Source of the DNA: Lysobacterales bacterium PRO7
GTDB taxonomy: Bacteria; Pseudomonadota; Gammaproteobacteria; Xanthomonadales; Rhodanobacteraceae
Length of the DNA stretch: 64,000 nucleotides
Direction: 5' to 3'
Assembly (NCBI GenBank): GCA_021404785.1
Contig: QWHH01000010.1
Location: forward strand, 1 to 64,000
In this document: positions 37,485 to 46,260 of the stretch, in pieces
How the letters are laid out: each line of letters starts with the position of its first letter
Numbering within the stretch: the stretch's first letter is position 1
Notes under the pieces: model-generated
Told to the model about the DNA's origin: nothing
Seen by the model: the letters and a program-made list of their open reading frames with translations, nothing else
Databases searched by the model: none
Made by a program: the position numbers and the translations under genes

Positions 37485-39707
37485 TCACGGCGAGCCGCCG
37501 AAGCCGTCCTTGAAGATGATGTCATTGCCGAGCTGGCAAACCGCCGGTTCGCTGGACTGGAACAGTGCGCTTGTAGCCCATTCCGGATGATCGACGAACG
37601 GGTTGCGGTTGCCCTGGAAACTCTGGATCACGTCGTTGCGTGCGACTTCGTCGGCATCCGGCGGATCCTGCGTGTTCCAGGCGAGCAGATCGGTGAGCAG
37701 GCCCATGTAGGCCTTGGACGCGGTGTTGGGAGTGATCACGATCAGGCTGCGGTTGTCGGTCAATTCAAGGTCGGGGATCACGCCGTCGTGGGCGGCTTCG
37801 CTGGCGATGCCTTCGTAGCGGATCGCCATGTAGAACATCGCACGCGCCATCTCGCCCTTGCGATGGTTCCAGACTTCGAACGAACCAGCGTTGCCGTCGG
37901 GCGTCTTGTACCAGTTGGAATTGCCCGCATACACGCCGCTGCCGCCGCCGAAGCCGTTGTTGAAGTCGGTGGTCAGTTCGCTGCAACCGCTGGCGCAGTT
38001 CGCATACGGCTTGTTGCCGCGGCTCGCGTTCTGGCTGGTGTCCGACAGCCATAGCATGTGCGTGTCGGTGTAGGCGGCAAGGCTCGAATTGGCGAAACCG
38101 AGCGAATTCGGCCAGGCGTGTTCGCGATTGTAGGTCAGGCCGCTGCCGGTTCCCGCGCGATCGCTGACCGCCGTGTAGGAATGGTTGCGATACACGTCGA
38201 TGATCTTGGCCGGATTGTTCGGATCCTGTTGCGCGATTTCGAGGATCGTCCAGACGTTTTGTGCGCCGCCGCTGTACAGATAAATCGTGTGACCCTTGAT
38301 GGTCTGATGCAGCGAGCAGCGCAACTGTTCCGGGCTGCTGGTATTGACGTTGCCATAGTAGCCGCCGAGCGTGCCCGAGGCGACGGTGAAGCTCGCCGAG
38401 TAATCTGCTTGCAGCGCGATGTTGTCCGTGTCGTGTACGCTGGTCGCGGTGATCGTGAACACGCAAACCTTGCCGGCGGGCAGCACCGTGTACGGGGTCA
38501 GCGTGCGCAGCGCGCCGCTGCCGGTTTCGGCAAGCTGGATTGGCGTCGAGTCGCAGGACAGCGCGAACGCGTTCGAGGTCGTCACCGCCTCGCTGAACGT
38601 CACGCGAATGTCGCTCGCGATCGGTACGTTGGTGGCGCCGTTGGCCGGCTGCGTGGAGACGACGGTTGGCGGCTGCGCGGACGGATCGAGCGTAGTAAAC
38701 GATACGGTGTAGTCGCTGGCCGGATGATCGGGCGTGCCGTCCTGATCGACAACGCCAGCGGCGAGAATCGTCCAGCTGCAGCTTTCATTCGCGGCGAACG
38801 CAGGCGATGGCGTGAGCGTGTAGGCGCTCGTGCCGCTGGTCACCGTGGCAGTGTGTGCGCCCGACACCGTGCATTGGATCGTGTACCACGGATCGGACAC
38901 CGTGACCGGCTCGCTGAAGCTCACCGCCAGCGTTGCCGACGGCGAAAAATTGCCCGTGCCCGACGTCGGCACGGTCGCAACAACGAACGGCGCCACGTCT
39001 GCCGGCGGCGTGCCGTCGACGCCGAAGCTGATGTCATCGATGGCGAGGCCGTCGTCGTTGCCGGATACGTCAAGATCGACCCAACGCACCCAGATGGTAC
39101 CGGATGGCGCGAGACTCAATCCCGTGATCGACGCCGAAATCGCGGTGCGGTTCGCGGCGGCGTTGCCATCGAGCGCAGCGGCGGTCGCCGAAGTGTTGGG
39201 CGAGCTGAAATCCAACGCATCGACGTCGACCCATGTTGCGGACGCGTCGGTCAGCGAAGTCGCATTGGTGCTGTACTGGAAATCGAGCCGGTCCGCGATG
39301 CCGCTTCCGCCGACGCGCCACTGCTCGCCCGTGTAGGCAACGGCAATCGTGGTCAGCGTGTTGCTCGTGTCGTTGCGCAAGCGCGCGCCAATGGTCGAGG
39401 CCAGCTTGCCCGATTGCAGTGTGCCGAGCGCGCGGTCGCTGCTGCCGGTCGACCCGAAACTGTAGGTGTCGCCGGTATTGGAGGTGCCGTCGCCAGCGGC
39501 ATACGTGGCGTTAGCGTTCTGCTTGGATTCGGCGAAATACCAGCCGCTCGGCAGCGTGCTGCCAGTGCCGGCAGCGGGCAGGCTGTCGAAGGTCTGCACC
39601 GGCGGCGCGCCGCCGACCAGCGAAACATCCTGCGCAAACGCCGCCGGCGCGATGAAAGCAAAAAAGGATACGAGCGCGGCACGCGCCGCGATGGATTGGA
39701 TATGCAT
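37485..39707 (-). CDS. Secreted endonuclease I-family protein with Ig-like domains and GF tail
   Basis: 740 aa. The signal peptide is MHIQSIAARAALVSFFAFIAPAAFA. A jelly-roll-like N-terminal domain (about 30-250) has choice-of-anchor character. Two Big_5-type Ig-like domains follow (ATVPTSGTGNFSPSATLAVSF, STQPANGATNVPIASDIRV). An endonuclease I domain (about 475-720) carries the catalytic NREHAWPNS motif and NWYKTPDGNAG, and the protein ends CQLGNDIIFKDGFGGSP. It is likely an extracellular nuclease for DNA or RNA. The ATG at 39707 starts the signal peptide; an in-frame ATG nine codons upstream follows a run of eight C. Confidence 0.82.
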   Translation of the reverse strand: MHIQSIAARAALVSFFAFIAPAAFAQDVSLVGGAPPVQTFDSLPAAGTGSTLPSGWYFAESKQNANATYAAGDGTSNTGDTYSFGSTGSSDRALGTLQSGKLASTIGARLRNDTSNTLTTIAVAYTGEQWRVGGSGIADRLDFQYSTNATSLTDASATWVDVDALDFSSPNTSATAAALDGNAAANRTAISASITGLSLAPSGTIWVRWVDLDVSGNDDGLAIDDISFGVDGTPPADVAPFVVATVPTSGTGNFSPSATLAVSFSEPVTVSDPWYTIQCTVSGAHTATVTSGTSAYTLTPSPAFAANESCSWTILAAGVVDQDGTPDHPASDYTVSFTTLDPSAQPPTVVSTQPANGATNVPIASDIRVTFSEAVTTSNAFALSCDSTPIQLAETGSGALRTLTPYTVLPAGKVCVFTITATSVHDTDNIALQADYSASFTVASGTLGGYYGNVNTSSPEQLRCSLHQTIKGHTIYLYSGGAQNVWTILEIAQQDPNNPAKIIDVYRNHSYTAVSDRAGTGSGLTYNREHAWPNSLGFANSSLAAYTDTHMLWLSDTSQNASRGNKPYANCASGCSELTTDFNNGFGGGSGVYAGNSNWYKTPDGNAGSFEVWNHRKGEMARAMFYMAIRYEGIASEAAHDGVIPDLELTDNRSLIVITPNTASKAYMGLLTDLLAWNTQDPPDADEVARNDVIQSFQGNRNPFVDHPEWATSALFQSSEPAVCQLGNDIIFKDGFGGSP

Positions 39708-39789
39708 GGGCTCCCCAGCCTGAACATCCGCCATGGGGGGGGCGGATATGTTGGGCCGAGGATAGCGCATTTTGTGGATGGGCAGCCTG

Positions 39790-39795
39790 TATAAT
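39790..39795 (+). promoter_or_regulatory. -10 hexamer (TATAAT) of the gcvP leader
   Basis: A perfect TATAAT lies directly ahead of the glycine riboswitch. A start site near 39802 would include the whole first aptamer. The -35 is unclear. Confidence 0.6.
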
Positions 39796-39803
39796 CCGCC
39801 TTC

Positions 39804-40003
39804 CCACGCGGTGGAAGAAGCGGCGCAGCCGCTGCCGAAGGCGCAACGCCCGTAATCGCTCAGGCCCGATACCGCCGCGCGGAAAACTCTGGAGAGACCG
39901 GCCCGCAATGCATCGCGGCATCCGGCGCCGAAGGGGCAAGGAGTCCGGTGCTCGATCAAGAGCCGGCTTCGAAACTCTCAGGCAGAAGGACAGAGGGGCG
40001 CCC
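39804..40003 (+). promoter_or_regulatory. Tandem glycine riboswitch
   Basis: Two glycine-aptamer cores lie in the gcvP leader. Aptamer I holds GCCGAAGGCGCAA (39833-39845), then CGCTCAGGC and GATACCG. Aptamer II opens with GGAGAGACC (39891), then GCCGAAGGGGCAA and ACTCTCAGGCA followed by AGGACAGAGGGG. The short linker between them is typical of cooperative pairs. After aptamer II a GCGTGC/GCACGC hairpin (about 40005-40022) precedes the gcvP start. No U-run follows it, so control is more likely at translation than by termination. Glycine would switch on its own degradation. Confidence 0.93.
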
Positions 40004-40041
40004 CGCGTGCAGCTTCGCACGCGCTTATCGGTGCCCTTGCC

Positions 40042-42972
40042 ATGTCTTCCAAGAATCTTTCCCTGCACGACCTCGAGCAGCACGACGCCTTCATCGCCCG
40101 CCACATCGGTCCGGACGACGCCGAAATTGCTTCGATGCTGAAGACGGTCGGTTACGACTCGCTCGATGCACTGGTCGACGCCATCGTTCCCGCCGGCATC
40201 CGCCAGAAGAATCCGCTCGCGCTGGCGCCGGCGCTGACCGAAACCGATGCGCTGGCGAAAATCCGCGCGATCGCGGACAAGAACCAGGTGTTCCGTTCGT
40301 TCATCGGCCAGGGCTATTCCGGCACGCACACGCCGCTGGTCATCCTGCGCAACATCCTCGAAAACCCGGCGTGGTACACCGCGTACACGCCGTATCAGGC
40401 CGAGATTTCACAAGGCCGCATGGAAGCGCTGATCAATTTCCAGACAATGTGCGCGGATCTGACCGGCATGGAAATCGCCAACGCCTCGCTGCTGGATGAA
40501 GCCACCGCCGCGGCCGAGGCGATGACGCTGGCCAAGCGTTCCGCCAAAGCCAAGGGCAATGCCATCGTGGTGTTCGGCGACGCGCATCCGCAGACGATCG
40601 AGGTCATGCGCACGCGCGCCGAGCCGCTGGGCCTGACGATCAAGCAGGCCAATTCCGCCACCGAGTGGGATGCCGCGATCGCTGGGGACGATTATTTCGC
40701 CGCGCTGATCCAATATCCGGCGAGCAGCGGCTGGCTTATGGAATGGAGCGAGGAAGTCGCCAAGATCCATGCGAAACACGCGCTCGCGATCTTCGCGACC
40801 GACCTGCTCGCGCTGACCCTGCTCAAGCCGCCGGGCGAGATGGGCGCGGACATCGTCGTCGGCAATTCGCAGCGTTTCGGCGTGCCGTTCGGCTTCGGCG
40901 GCCCGCATGCCGCGTTCATGGCCTGCCGCGACGCGTTCAAGCGCTCGATGCCGGGGCGCCTGATCGGCGTGTCGGTCGATGCGCACGGCGACAAGGCCTA
41001 TCGCCTGACCTTGCAAACGCGCGAGCAACACATCCGCCGCGAAAAGGCGACCAGCAACATTTGCACCGCACAGGTGCTGCTTGCGGTCATGGCGTCGATG
41101 TACGCCGTCTACCACGGCCCCGAAGGCCTGACCCGCATCGCCGCGCGCGTCGCGCGCCTGACCGCGATCCTCGCGGCCGGCTTGCGCCAGCTCGGTTTTG
41201 ACCAGTCGCATCATCCCAGCGGTTTCGACACGATCAGCCTGAAAACCGACGCGCGCACCGACGCGCTCATGGCGCGTGCGGTGGCAATGGGTGCGAACCT
41301 GCGCAAGGCGTGGGACGGATACCTCTGCATCTCGCTGGATGAAACCACGACGCGCGCCGACATCGAATTGCTGTGGCGTATTTTCGGTGGCGATGATGCC
41401 AATTTGCCGGACATCGAGGCGCTCGACAAAACCGCGCCGTCGTTGATTCCGCAGGAATTGCGGCGCACCTCGAAGTTCCTGACGCATCCGGTGTTCAACA
41501 CGCACCACAGCGAGCACGAAATGTTGCGCTACCTGCGCCAGCTCGCCGACAAGGATCTGGCGATGGATCGCACCATGATCCCGCTCGGTTCGTGCACGAT
41601 GAAGTTGAACGCGACCGCCGAGATGATTCCGATCACTTGGCCGGAGTTCGCGAACATCCATCCGTTCGCGCCCGCCGAACAGTGGCGCGGCTACAAGGAA
41701 CTCATCGACGGCCTCGAAGCGATGCTGGTGGCGATCACCGGCTACGACGCGGTCAGCCTGCAACCCAATGCCGGCGCGCAGGGCGAATACGCAGGATTGC
41801 TCGCGATCCGCGCCTATCATCGCGCCAACGGTCAGGCGCAACGCGATGTGTGCCTGATCCCGGAATCCGCGCACGGCACGAATCCAGCGTCCGCGCAGAT
41901 GTGCGGCATGACGGTCGTGGTCACGAAGTGCGATGCGAACGGCAATGTCGATGTCGCCGACATCCGCGCCAAGGCCGAGAAACATGCCGACCGCCTCGCC
42001 GCGATCATGCTGACGTATCCGTCCACGCACGGCGTGTTCGAGGAAGACGTGGTCGAGATTTGCAATATCGTGCACCAGCACGGTGGGCAGGTGTACACCG
42101 ACGGCGCCAACCTCAATGCCTTGTGCGGCGTTGCGCGGCCCGGACGCTGGGGCTCGGACGTCTCGCACCTGAACCTGCACAAGACCTTTTGCATCCCGCA
42201 CGGCGGCGGCGGACCCGGCGTCGGCCCGTGCGCGGTGAAATCGCACCTCGCGCCGTACCTGCCGAAAGCATTCGGCGGCGAAGTCGGCGAACGCCACGGC
42301 GGTCTGGTCAGCGCAGCCACCTTCGGCTCGGCATCGATCCTGCCGATCTCGTGGATGTACATCACCCTGATGGGCCGCGAGGGAATCCTTAAAGCCACGC
42401 AGGCCGCGTTGCTGAATGCGAACTATTTGTCCAAACGCCTCGCGCCGCACTATCCGACGCTGTATACCGGCCGCAACGGACTTGTCGCGCACGAGTGCAT
42501 CCTCGACTTGCGCCCGCTCGAGAAAACCAGTGGCGTCAGCGCCGAGGATGTGGCCAAGCGCCTTGTCGATTTCGGCTTCCATGCGCCGACGCTCAGCTTC
42601 CCGGTCGCCGGCACGTTGATGGTCGAACCGACCGAATCCGAGTCCAAGCATGAACTGGATCGTTTCATCGATGCGATGATCCAGATTCGCGACGAAGTCC
42701 GCGCGATCGAAGATGGCCGCCTGGATCGCGACGACAATCCGCTGAAAAACGCGCCACACACAGCCGCGGCGGTGTCGGCGAGTGAATGGAAGCACGCCTA
42801 TCCGCGCGAACTCGCCGCGTTTCCGCTCGCGACGTTGCGCCAGCAGAAATACTGGCCGCCGGTCGCGCGCGTGGACAACGTCTACGGCGACAAGAACGTG
42901 TTCTGCTCGTGCGTGCCGATCGAGGAATTCGCCGGCGAGCCGGAAGCATTCAGCGAGCCGAATGTGATGTGA
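40042..42972 (+). CDS. gcvP: Glycine dehydrogenase (decarboxylating), P-protein of the glycine cleavage system
   Basis: 976 aa, the single-chain (homodimeric) form. It decarboxylates glycine and passes the aminomethyl group to the lipoyl H-protein. The N-terminal [21 protein letters not shown] and [11 protein letters not shown] blocks belong to the first half. The second half has the pyridoxal-phosphate Lys in [18 protein letters not shown]. The other components (gcvT, gcvH) are not in the window. It is governed by the upstream glycine riboswitch. Confidence 0.97.
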   Translation: MSSKNLSLHDLEQHDAFIARHIGPDDAEIASMLKTVGYDSLDALVDAIVPAGIRQKNPLALAPALTETDALAKIRAIADKNQVFRSFIGQGYSGTHTPLVILRNILENPAWYTAYTPYQAEISQGRMEALINFQTMCADLTGMEIANASLLDEATAAAEAMTLAKRSAKAKGNAIVVFGDAHPQTIEVMRTRAEPLGLTIKQANSATEWDAAIAGDDYFAALIQYPASSGWLMEWSEEVAKIHAKHALAIFATDLLALTLLKPPGEMGADIVVGNSQRFGVPFGFGGPHAAFMACRDAFKRSMPGRLIGVSVDAHGDKAYRLTLQTREQHIRREKATSNICTAQVLLAVMASMYAVYHGPEGLTRIAARVARLTAILAAGLRQLGFDQSHHPSGFDTISLKTDARTDALMARAVAMGANLRKAWDGYLCISLDETTTRADIELLWRIFGGDDANLPDIEALDKTAPSLIPQELRRTSKFLTHPVFNTHHSEHEMLRYLRQLADKDLAMDRTMIPLGSCTMKLNATAEMIPITWPEFANIHPFAPAEQWRGYKELIDGLEAMLVAITGYDAVSLQPNAGAQGEYAGLLAIRAYHRANGQAQRDVCLIPESAHGTNPASAQMCGMTVVVTKCDANGNVDVADIRAKAEKHADRLAAIMLTYPSTHGVFEEDVVEICNIVHQHGGQVYTDGANLNALCGVARPGRWGSDVSHLNLHKTFCIPHGGGGPGVGPCAVKSHLAPYLPKAFGGEVGERHGGLVSAATFGSASILPISWMYITLMGREGILKATQAALLNANYLSKRLAPHYPTLYTGRNGLVAHECILDLRPLEKTSGVSAEDVAKRLVDFGFHAPTLSFPVAGTLMVEPTESESKHELDRFIDAMIQIRDEVRAIEDGRLDRDDNPLKNAPHTAAAVSASEWKHAYPRELAAFPLATLRQQKYWPPVARVDNVYGDKNVFCSCVPIEEFAGEPEAFSEPNVM

Positions 42973-43009
42973 TGCGGTACGTGGCCCGGCCTTGAAAAAG
43001 GAAAATTCC

Positions 43010-43564
43010 GTGTTGAAAGTTAATCTCGGCAGCGGCGATCACAAGCTGAACGGCTGGCTGAACGTGGATATCGCAACCAAGGATGGTCCCGATCTGGTCG
43101 CGGATTTGTCGCAGCCGCTGCCCTTCGCCGACGCCGCGGTCGATTACATCCATACCGAGGATTTTTTCGCCGCACTCACACTCGATCAGGCCCATGATTT
43201 TTTGCGCGAATGCCGGCGCGTGCTGAAACCGCATGGCGTGATGCGTCTGCTTACGCCGGATCTGGAAAAGCTCGCGCACAAATACCTGGAGGATCCCGAT
43301 TGGTTGCTGAAGGTCTGGGATCACTTCGTCGGATTGCCGCTGAAGACCCGCTCGGCTTGTGAAATCTTCAATCTCGGCATGCGCCTGGGCGGCAAGTTTC
43401 ATTACGACCGGCCCACGCTGATCGGGATCGCCGCCGAATGCGGATTGCGCGCCTACGAAGTCGCCTTTGCGCAAAGCGAACACGAAGCATTGCGCGGTAT
43501 CGATTTACGCCGTCCCGAGGATGGTGTGAGCATGTACATGGAGTGCGTCCGCGCCAGGACTTGA
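43010..43564 (+). CDS. SAM-dependent methyltransferase-like protein
   Basis: 184 aa. It has a class I Rossmann start, KVNLGSGDHKLNGWLNVDI, then PFADAAVDYIHTEDFF and RRVLKPHGVMRLLTPDL, as in Methyltransf_11-type proteins that often act on sugars or lipids. The substrate is unknown. I chose the GTG at 43010, with AAGGA seven bases ahead, over a TTG at 42992. It is 37 bases after gcvP and may be read through from it. Confidence 0.75.
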   Translation: MLKVNLGSGDHKLNGWLNVDIATKDGPDLVADLSQPLPFADAAVDYIHTEDFFAALTLDQAHDFLRECRRVLKPHGVMRLLTPDLEKLAHKYLEDPDWLLKVWDHFVGLPLKTRSACEIFNLGMRLGGKFHYDRPTLIGIAAECGLRAYEVAFAQSEHEALRGIDLRRPEDGVSMYMECVRART

Positions 43565-43590
43565 GAACCCAGTGCGGGCACAGCCTGCAC

Positions 43591-45012
43591 TCACAGTGCC
43601 GCCAGGAACGCGGCCAGATCCTGTTTTTGTTGCGCATCTAGTCCGATGTTGAAGCGTGTGTCGTAGAAATTCACGACGTCCATCAGCGTCGCCGCCGAAC
43701 CGTTGTGGAAATACGGTGCGCGCGCGGCGAGGCCACGCAGGATCGCGCCCTTGAACTTGCCGATGTCGGCCCACTTGCCGGTGAGCAGCGCGCGCCCGGG
43801 ATCGGTGGTCTGCACGCTGGCGCCGGTCTGGTTGTTGGTCAGCGTGTAGAGCGGCATGTCCGGCGTGCGCCGCGCGGCGACGGTCAGGCCGATGTCAAGC
43901 GGCGCGCCGACCGAGTGATTGCCGACGTTTGGCGTGTCATGACAGGTGCTGCAGTGGCCCTGGATTGACGGCTGCCCGGTTACATCGTTTAAACCGGCGA
44001 CGCCGGTAATCGTGATCGGAAATGTGTTGAAAAGCACTTCACCGCGCTGGATTGCAGCGCGGGCGCGTTCGCTGCGGCCATTGCCGTGCTGCGTCGCCCA
44101 GGCGTCGAACAGGTGCATCGCGGACGGATCGAAGGCGGCGCCAGTCGGATCGGCGCCGAGCGCATCGTTGATGCCGACGTGGAAGCGCAGGTTGGCAAGC
44201 ACACGCGGCCCGCCGAGCGCGTCGTCGTTGTTGAGCAAGCCGGCATAGTCGTCGCGGATCTGCGCCGTGCTTAGCGAGGATTCGAAACCGACGATCTGCG
44301 CCAGTACAGCGGCGCTCGGCGCGGCTGCGCCCTGCGCATGGCCAAGTACCGCATCCTTCGCTTGCGAGGTCAGACTGGCGTCGAGATCGGCACTATCCAC
44401 CCCGGCATCCATCGGCGGGAGGAATGGCGCCGCGGTTTCGCGCCCGTCCCACATCACGGTGGTGAGAAAGCCGAGGTTGGTCGCAGGCAGCGGGCGCCGG
44501 AATAGCGACAGTTCCGCGGCACTCGCATAGTGGTACGGATCGTCCACGGCGGTCAGGCTGAACTGCGCATTGGCTGGAATCGGCAGGCCGACGCGTATCA
44601 GGCCGCGATTGAGCAGCATCGCGTAAGCGTTGCGGCGCGCCGCAACGGTGGATACATCGGCAAACGGCGAAACCGAACCATCGTTGGTACGGAAAATCGG
44701 ATCCGTGCCCTGGGTGGCACTAAAGCGTTGCTGCAATTCGGCTGGCGTAACCGTCCAGCCCTGCGCCTGGCGATGACAGCTGTTGCAACTGCGGCCGTTT
44801 GTGCCGAGGCTCTGGAAGAAAGGATTGCCGGTGTCGATCGTGCCCGCCGGCGTGAACGTGCGCAGCCAACCGCTGGCGTCGGGCGTCGTTAGCGGGTCGG
44901 GCGAGTTTCCATCCGGCGCTGCCGTGGCGCAGACGCTGGCGATCGCCAGCGCGAGCATGGTGAGGCGACGAAGCGGAGCGTTGCCCGGGGCGAAACATTC
45001 GCAAAGTGACAT
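43591..45012 (-). CDS. Di-haem cytochrome c peroxidase / MauG-family protein
   Basis: 473 aa. The signal peptide lies at about 1-32. Haem c sites are CNSCH at 76-80 and CSTCH in the C-terminal half, with the GKWADIGKFKGAILRGLAARAPYFHNG segment typical of the family. These periplasmic enzymes reduce peroxide or oxidise protein side chains using c-type cytochromes. GGAGG precedes the ATG at 45012. A TGTCGCA-N16-CGTT element (AGCGTT variant) lies 72-98 bases upstream. It is the last gene of the minus-strand island headed by an ECF sigma factor. Confidence 0.85.
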   Translation of the reverse strand: MSLCECFAPGNAPLRRLTMLALAIASVCATAAPDGNSPDPLTTPDASGWLRTFTPAGTIDTGNPFFQSLGTNGRSCNSCHRQAQGWTVTPAELQQRFSATQGTDPIFRTNDGSVSPFADVSTVAARRNAYAMLLNRGLIRVGLPIPANAQFSLTAVDDPYHYASAAELSLFRRPLPATNLGFLTTVMWDGRETAAPFLPPMDAGVDSADLDASLTSQAKDAVLGHAQGAAAPSAAVLAQIVGFESSLSTAQIRDDYAGLLNNDDALGGPRVLANLRFHVGINDALGADPTGAAFDPSAMHLFDAWATQHGNGRSERARAAIQRGEVLFNTFPITITGVAGLNDVTGQPSIQGHCSTCHDTPNVGNHSVGAPLDIGLTVAARRTPDMPLYTLTNNQTGASVQTTDPGRALLTGKWADIGKFKGAILRGLAARAPYFHNGSAATLMDVVNFYDTRFNIGLDAQQKQDLAAFLAAL

Positions 45013-45083
45013 GCTGATCCTCCGAATTGGTAGGCGGTGATCGTCGGCATGACGATTCGACAGATGCCCCTGCACGAACGATC

Positions 45084-45110
45084 AACGCTGCACGGCACGC
45101 ATTTGCGACA
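45084..45110 (-). promoter_or_regulatory. ECF-type promoter element ahead of the di-haem peroxidase gene
   Basis: On the minus strand TGTCGCAA (45110-45103), 13 bases, AGCGTT (45089-45084). It matches the other three copies in spacing; only the first base of the downstream half differs. Confidence 0.6.
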
Positions 45111-45132
45111 TGTGCGCGCGCCGCGCGCCGCG

Positions 45133-45405
45133 TCATTCCGCCGTGGTCGGATCGATGACGGTTTTCACTTCGGATACGCGATTGGCGGGAAACCCGCCCT
45201 GGCGCGCGTGCTCGCGAACCATCGACTCGTTCGGCGCGATGTAGACGCAGTAGATCTTGTCGCCGGTGACGTAGCTTTGCAGCCACTGGATCTGCGGCCC
45301 CATACCACTGAGCACACCGCAGGATTTCTGCGAGATTGCGTGCAGTTCTTGCGCCGAAAGTTTGCCGGCGCCGGGAATTTCGCGTTCGATGATGTACCTG
45401 GGCAT
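45133..45405 (-). CDS. DUF4242 small protein
   Basis: 90 aa. It starts MPRYIIEREIPGAGKLSAQELHAISQ and has IQWLQSYVTGDKIYCVYIAPNE, the pattern of the DUF4242 family of small ferredoxin-like-fold proteins. The biochemical role is unknown to me. AAGGAG precedes the ATG at 45405. It lies 43 bases after the MddA-like gene on the same strand and probably shares its ECF-type promoter. Confidence 0.78.
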   Translation of the reverse strand: MPRYIIEREIPGAGKLSAQELHAISQKSCGVLSGMGPQIQWLQSYVTGDKIYCVYIAPNESMVREHARQGGFPANRVSEVKTVIDPTTAE

Positions 45406-45448
45406 GATGGTCTCCTTGTTTCGGATCGAAAAGACGCTTGGCCAAATG

Positions 45449-46180
45449 TCAGGCCTTGCGTGGCAGCGGCACGAGCATGCGCACGCGGCGCTGATAGTCG
45501 CGGTAAGGTTCGCCGAGACTGGCGGCAAGATCGTGTTCTTCGAACTGCAGCGCGACCAGGATGTACGCCGTCGTTGCGATTGCGAAGACCAGGTGCGCGA
45601 GCGTCATTCTCGGTGTGGCCCAGAACGCGATGATGAAACCGAGCATGATCGGGTGCCGCACCACGCGGTAGAAGAACGGCGTGACGAATCCGGGCGGCGT
45701 GTAGGGAGTCCGGTGCCAATTCAGCCAGACCTGGCGCAGGCCAAACAAATCGAAGTGGCTGATCAGGAACGTGCCGATCAGCACCGTGGCCCAGCCGAGC
45801 ACGAACAGCGCCCTGAGAACGTCGCGGGCAACTGGGCTCTCGACCTGCCAGACCATCCCGCCGAGCGGACGCCATTGCCAGAACAGCAGGATCAGGGCAA
45901 GGCTTGAGAACAGCACATAGGTGCTGCGCTCGACCACAGCAGGCACGATACGCGTCCACCAGCGCTTGAACGCCGGCCGCGCCATCACGCTGTGCTGCAC
46001 GGCGAACACGCCGAGCAGGATCGCATCGACCAGCAACGCCTCGCCGAACGCAACGGATGGATCCGAATCCAGCGATACCGGCACGCCAAGACCGCCGACA
46101 AAGGCAATGGCGTACAAAAACGTGGCAAAGAAAATCAGATAGCAGAGTATCCCGTACAACAAAGCAAGCAGACGGCTCAT
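45449..46180 (-). CDS. mddA: MddA-like methanethiol S-methyltransferase (NnrU/isoprenylcysteine methyltransferase superfamily)
   Basis: A 243-residue membrane protein with five to six helices. It matches the MddA family in QHSVMARPAFKRWWTRIVP, ERSTYVLFSSLALILLFWQW and the C-terminal RHPIMLGF and EEHDLAASLGEPYRDYQ motifs of ICMT-like methyltransferases. MddA methylates methanethiol to dimethyl sulfide with SAM; the exact substrate here is inferred. GGAGG precedes the ATG at 46180. An ECF-type promoter element lies about 55-80 bases upstream, directly after the kinase stop. Confidence 0.78.
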   Translation of the reverse strand: MSRLLALLYGILCYLIFFATFLYAIAFVGGLGVPVSLDSDPSVAFGEALLVDAILLGVFAVQHSVMARPAFKRWWTRIVPAVVERSTYVLFSSLALILLFWQWRPLGGMVWQVESPVARDVLRALFVLGWATVLIGTFLISHFDLFGLRQVWLNWHRTPYTPPGFVTPFFYRVVRHPIMLGFIIAFWATPRMTLAHLVFAIATTAYILVALQFEEHDLAASLGEPYRDYQRRVRMLVPLPRKA

Positions 46181-46232
46181 GACGCACCTCCTCGAATGCC
46201 GGCCGGCGCCCAGTAACGCGGCGACTACGAGC

Positions 46233-46259
46233 AACGCCGGTTGACAGCGATTTGCGACA
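46233..46259 (-). promoter_or_regulatory. ECF-type promoter element ahead of the MddA-like gene
   Basis: On the minus strand TGTCGCAA (46259-46252), 13 bases, GGCGTT (46238-46233). It begins two bases after the kinase stop codon, so this gene has a promoter separate from the kinase transcript. Confidence 0.65.
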
Positions 46260-46260
46260 T

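Noticed and set aside
38058-39794. 578-codon plus-strand frame opposite the endonuclease I gene
   Set aside because: Arg-rich translation without domains; the minus-strand protein has a signal peptide, Ig-like and nuclease domains.
40408-42795. 795-codon open frame opposite gcvP
   Set aside because: gcvP is unmistakable on the plus strand; the antisense frame has no family features and only reflects codon bias.
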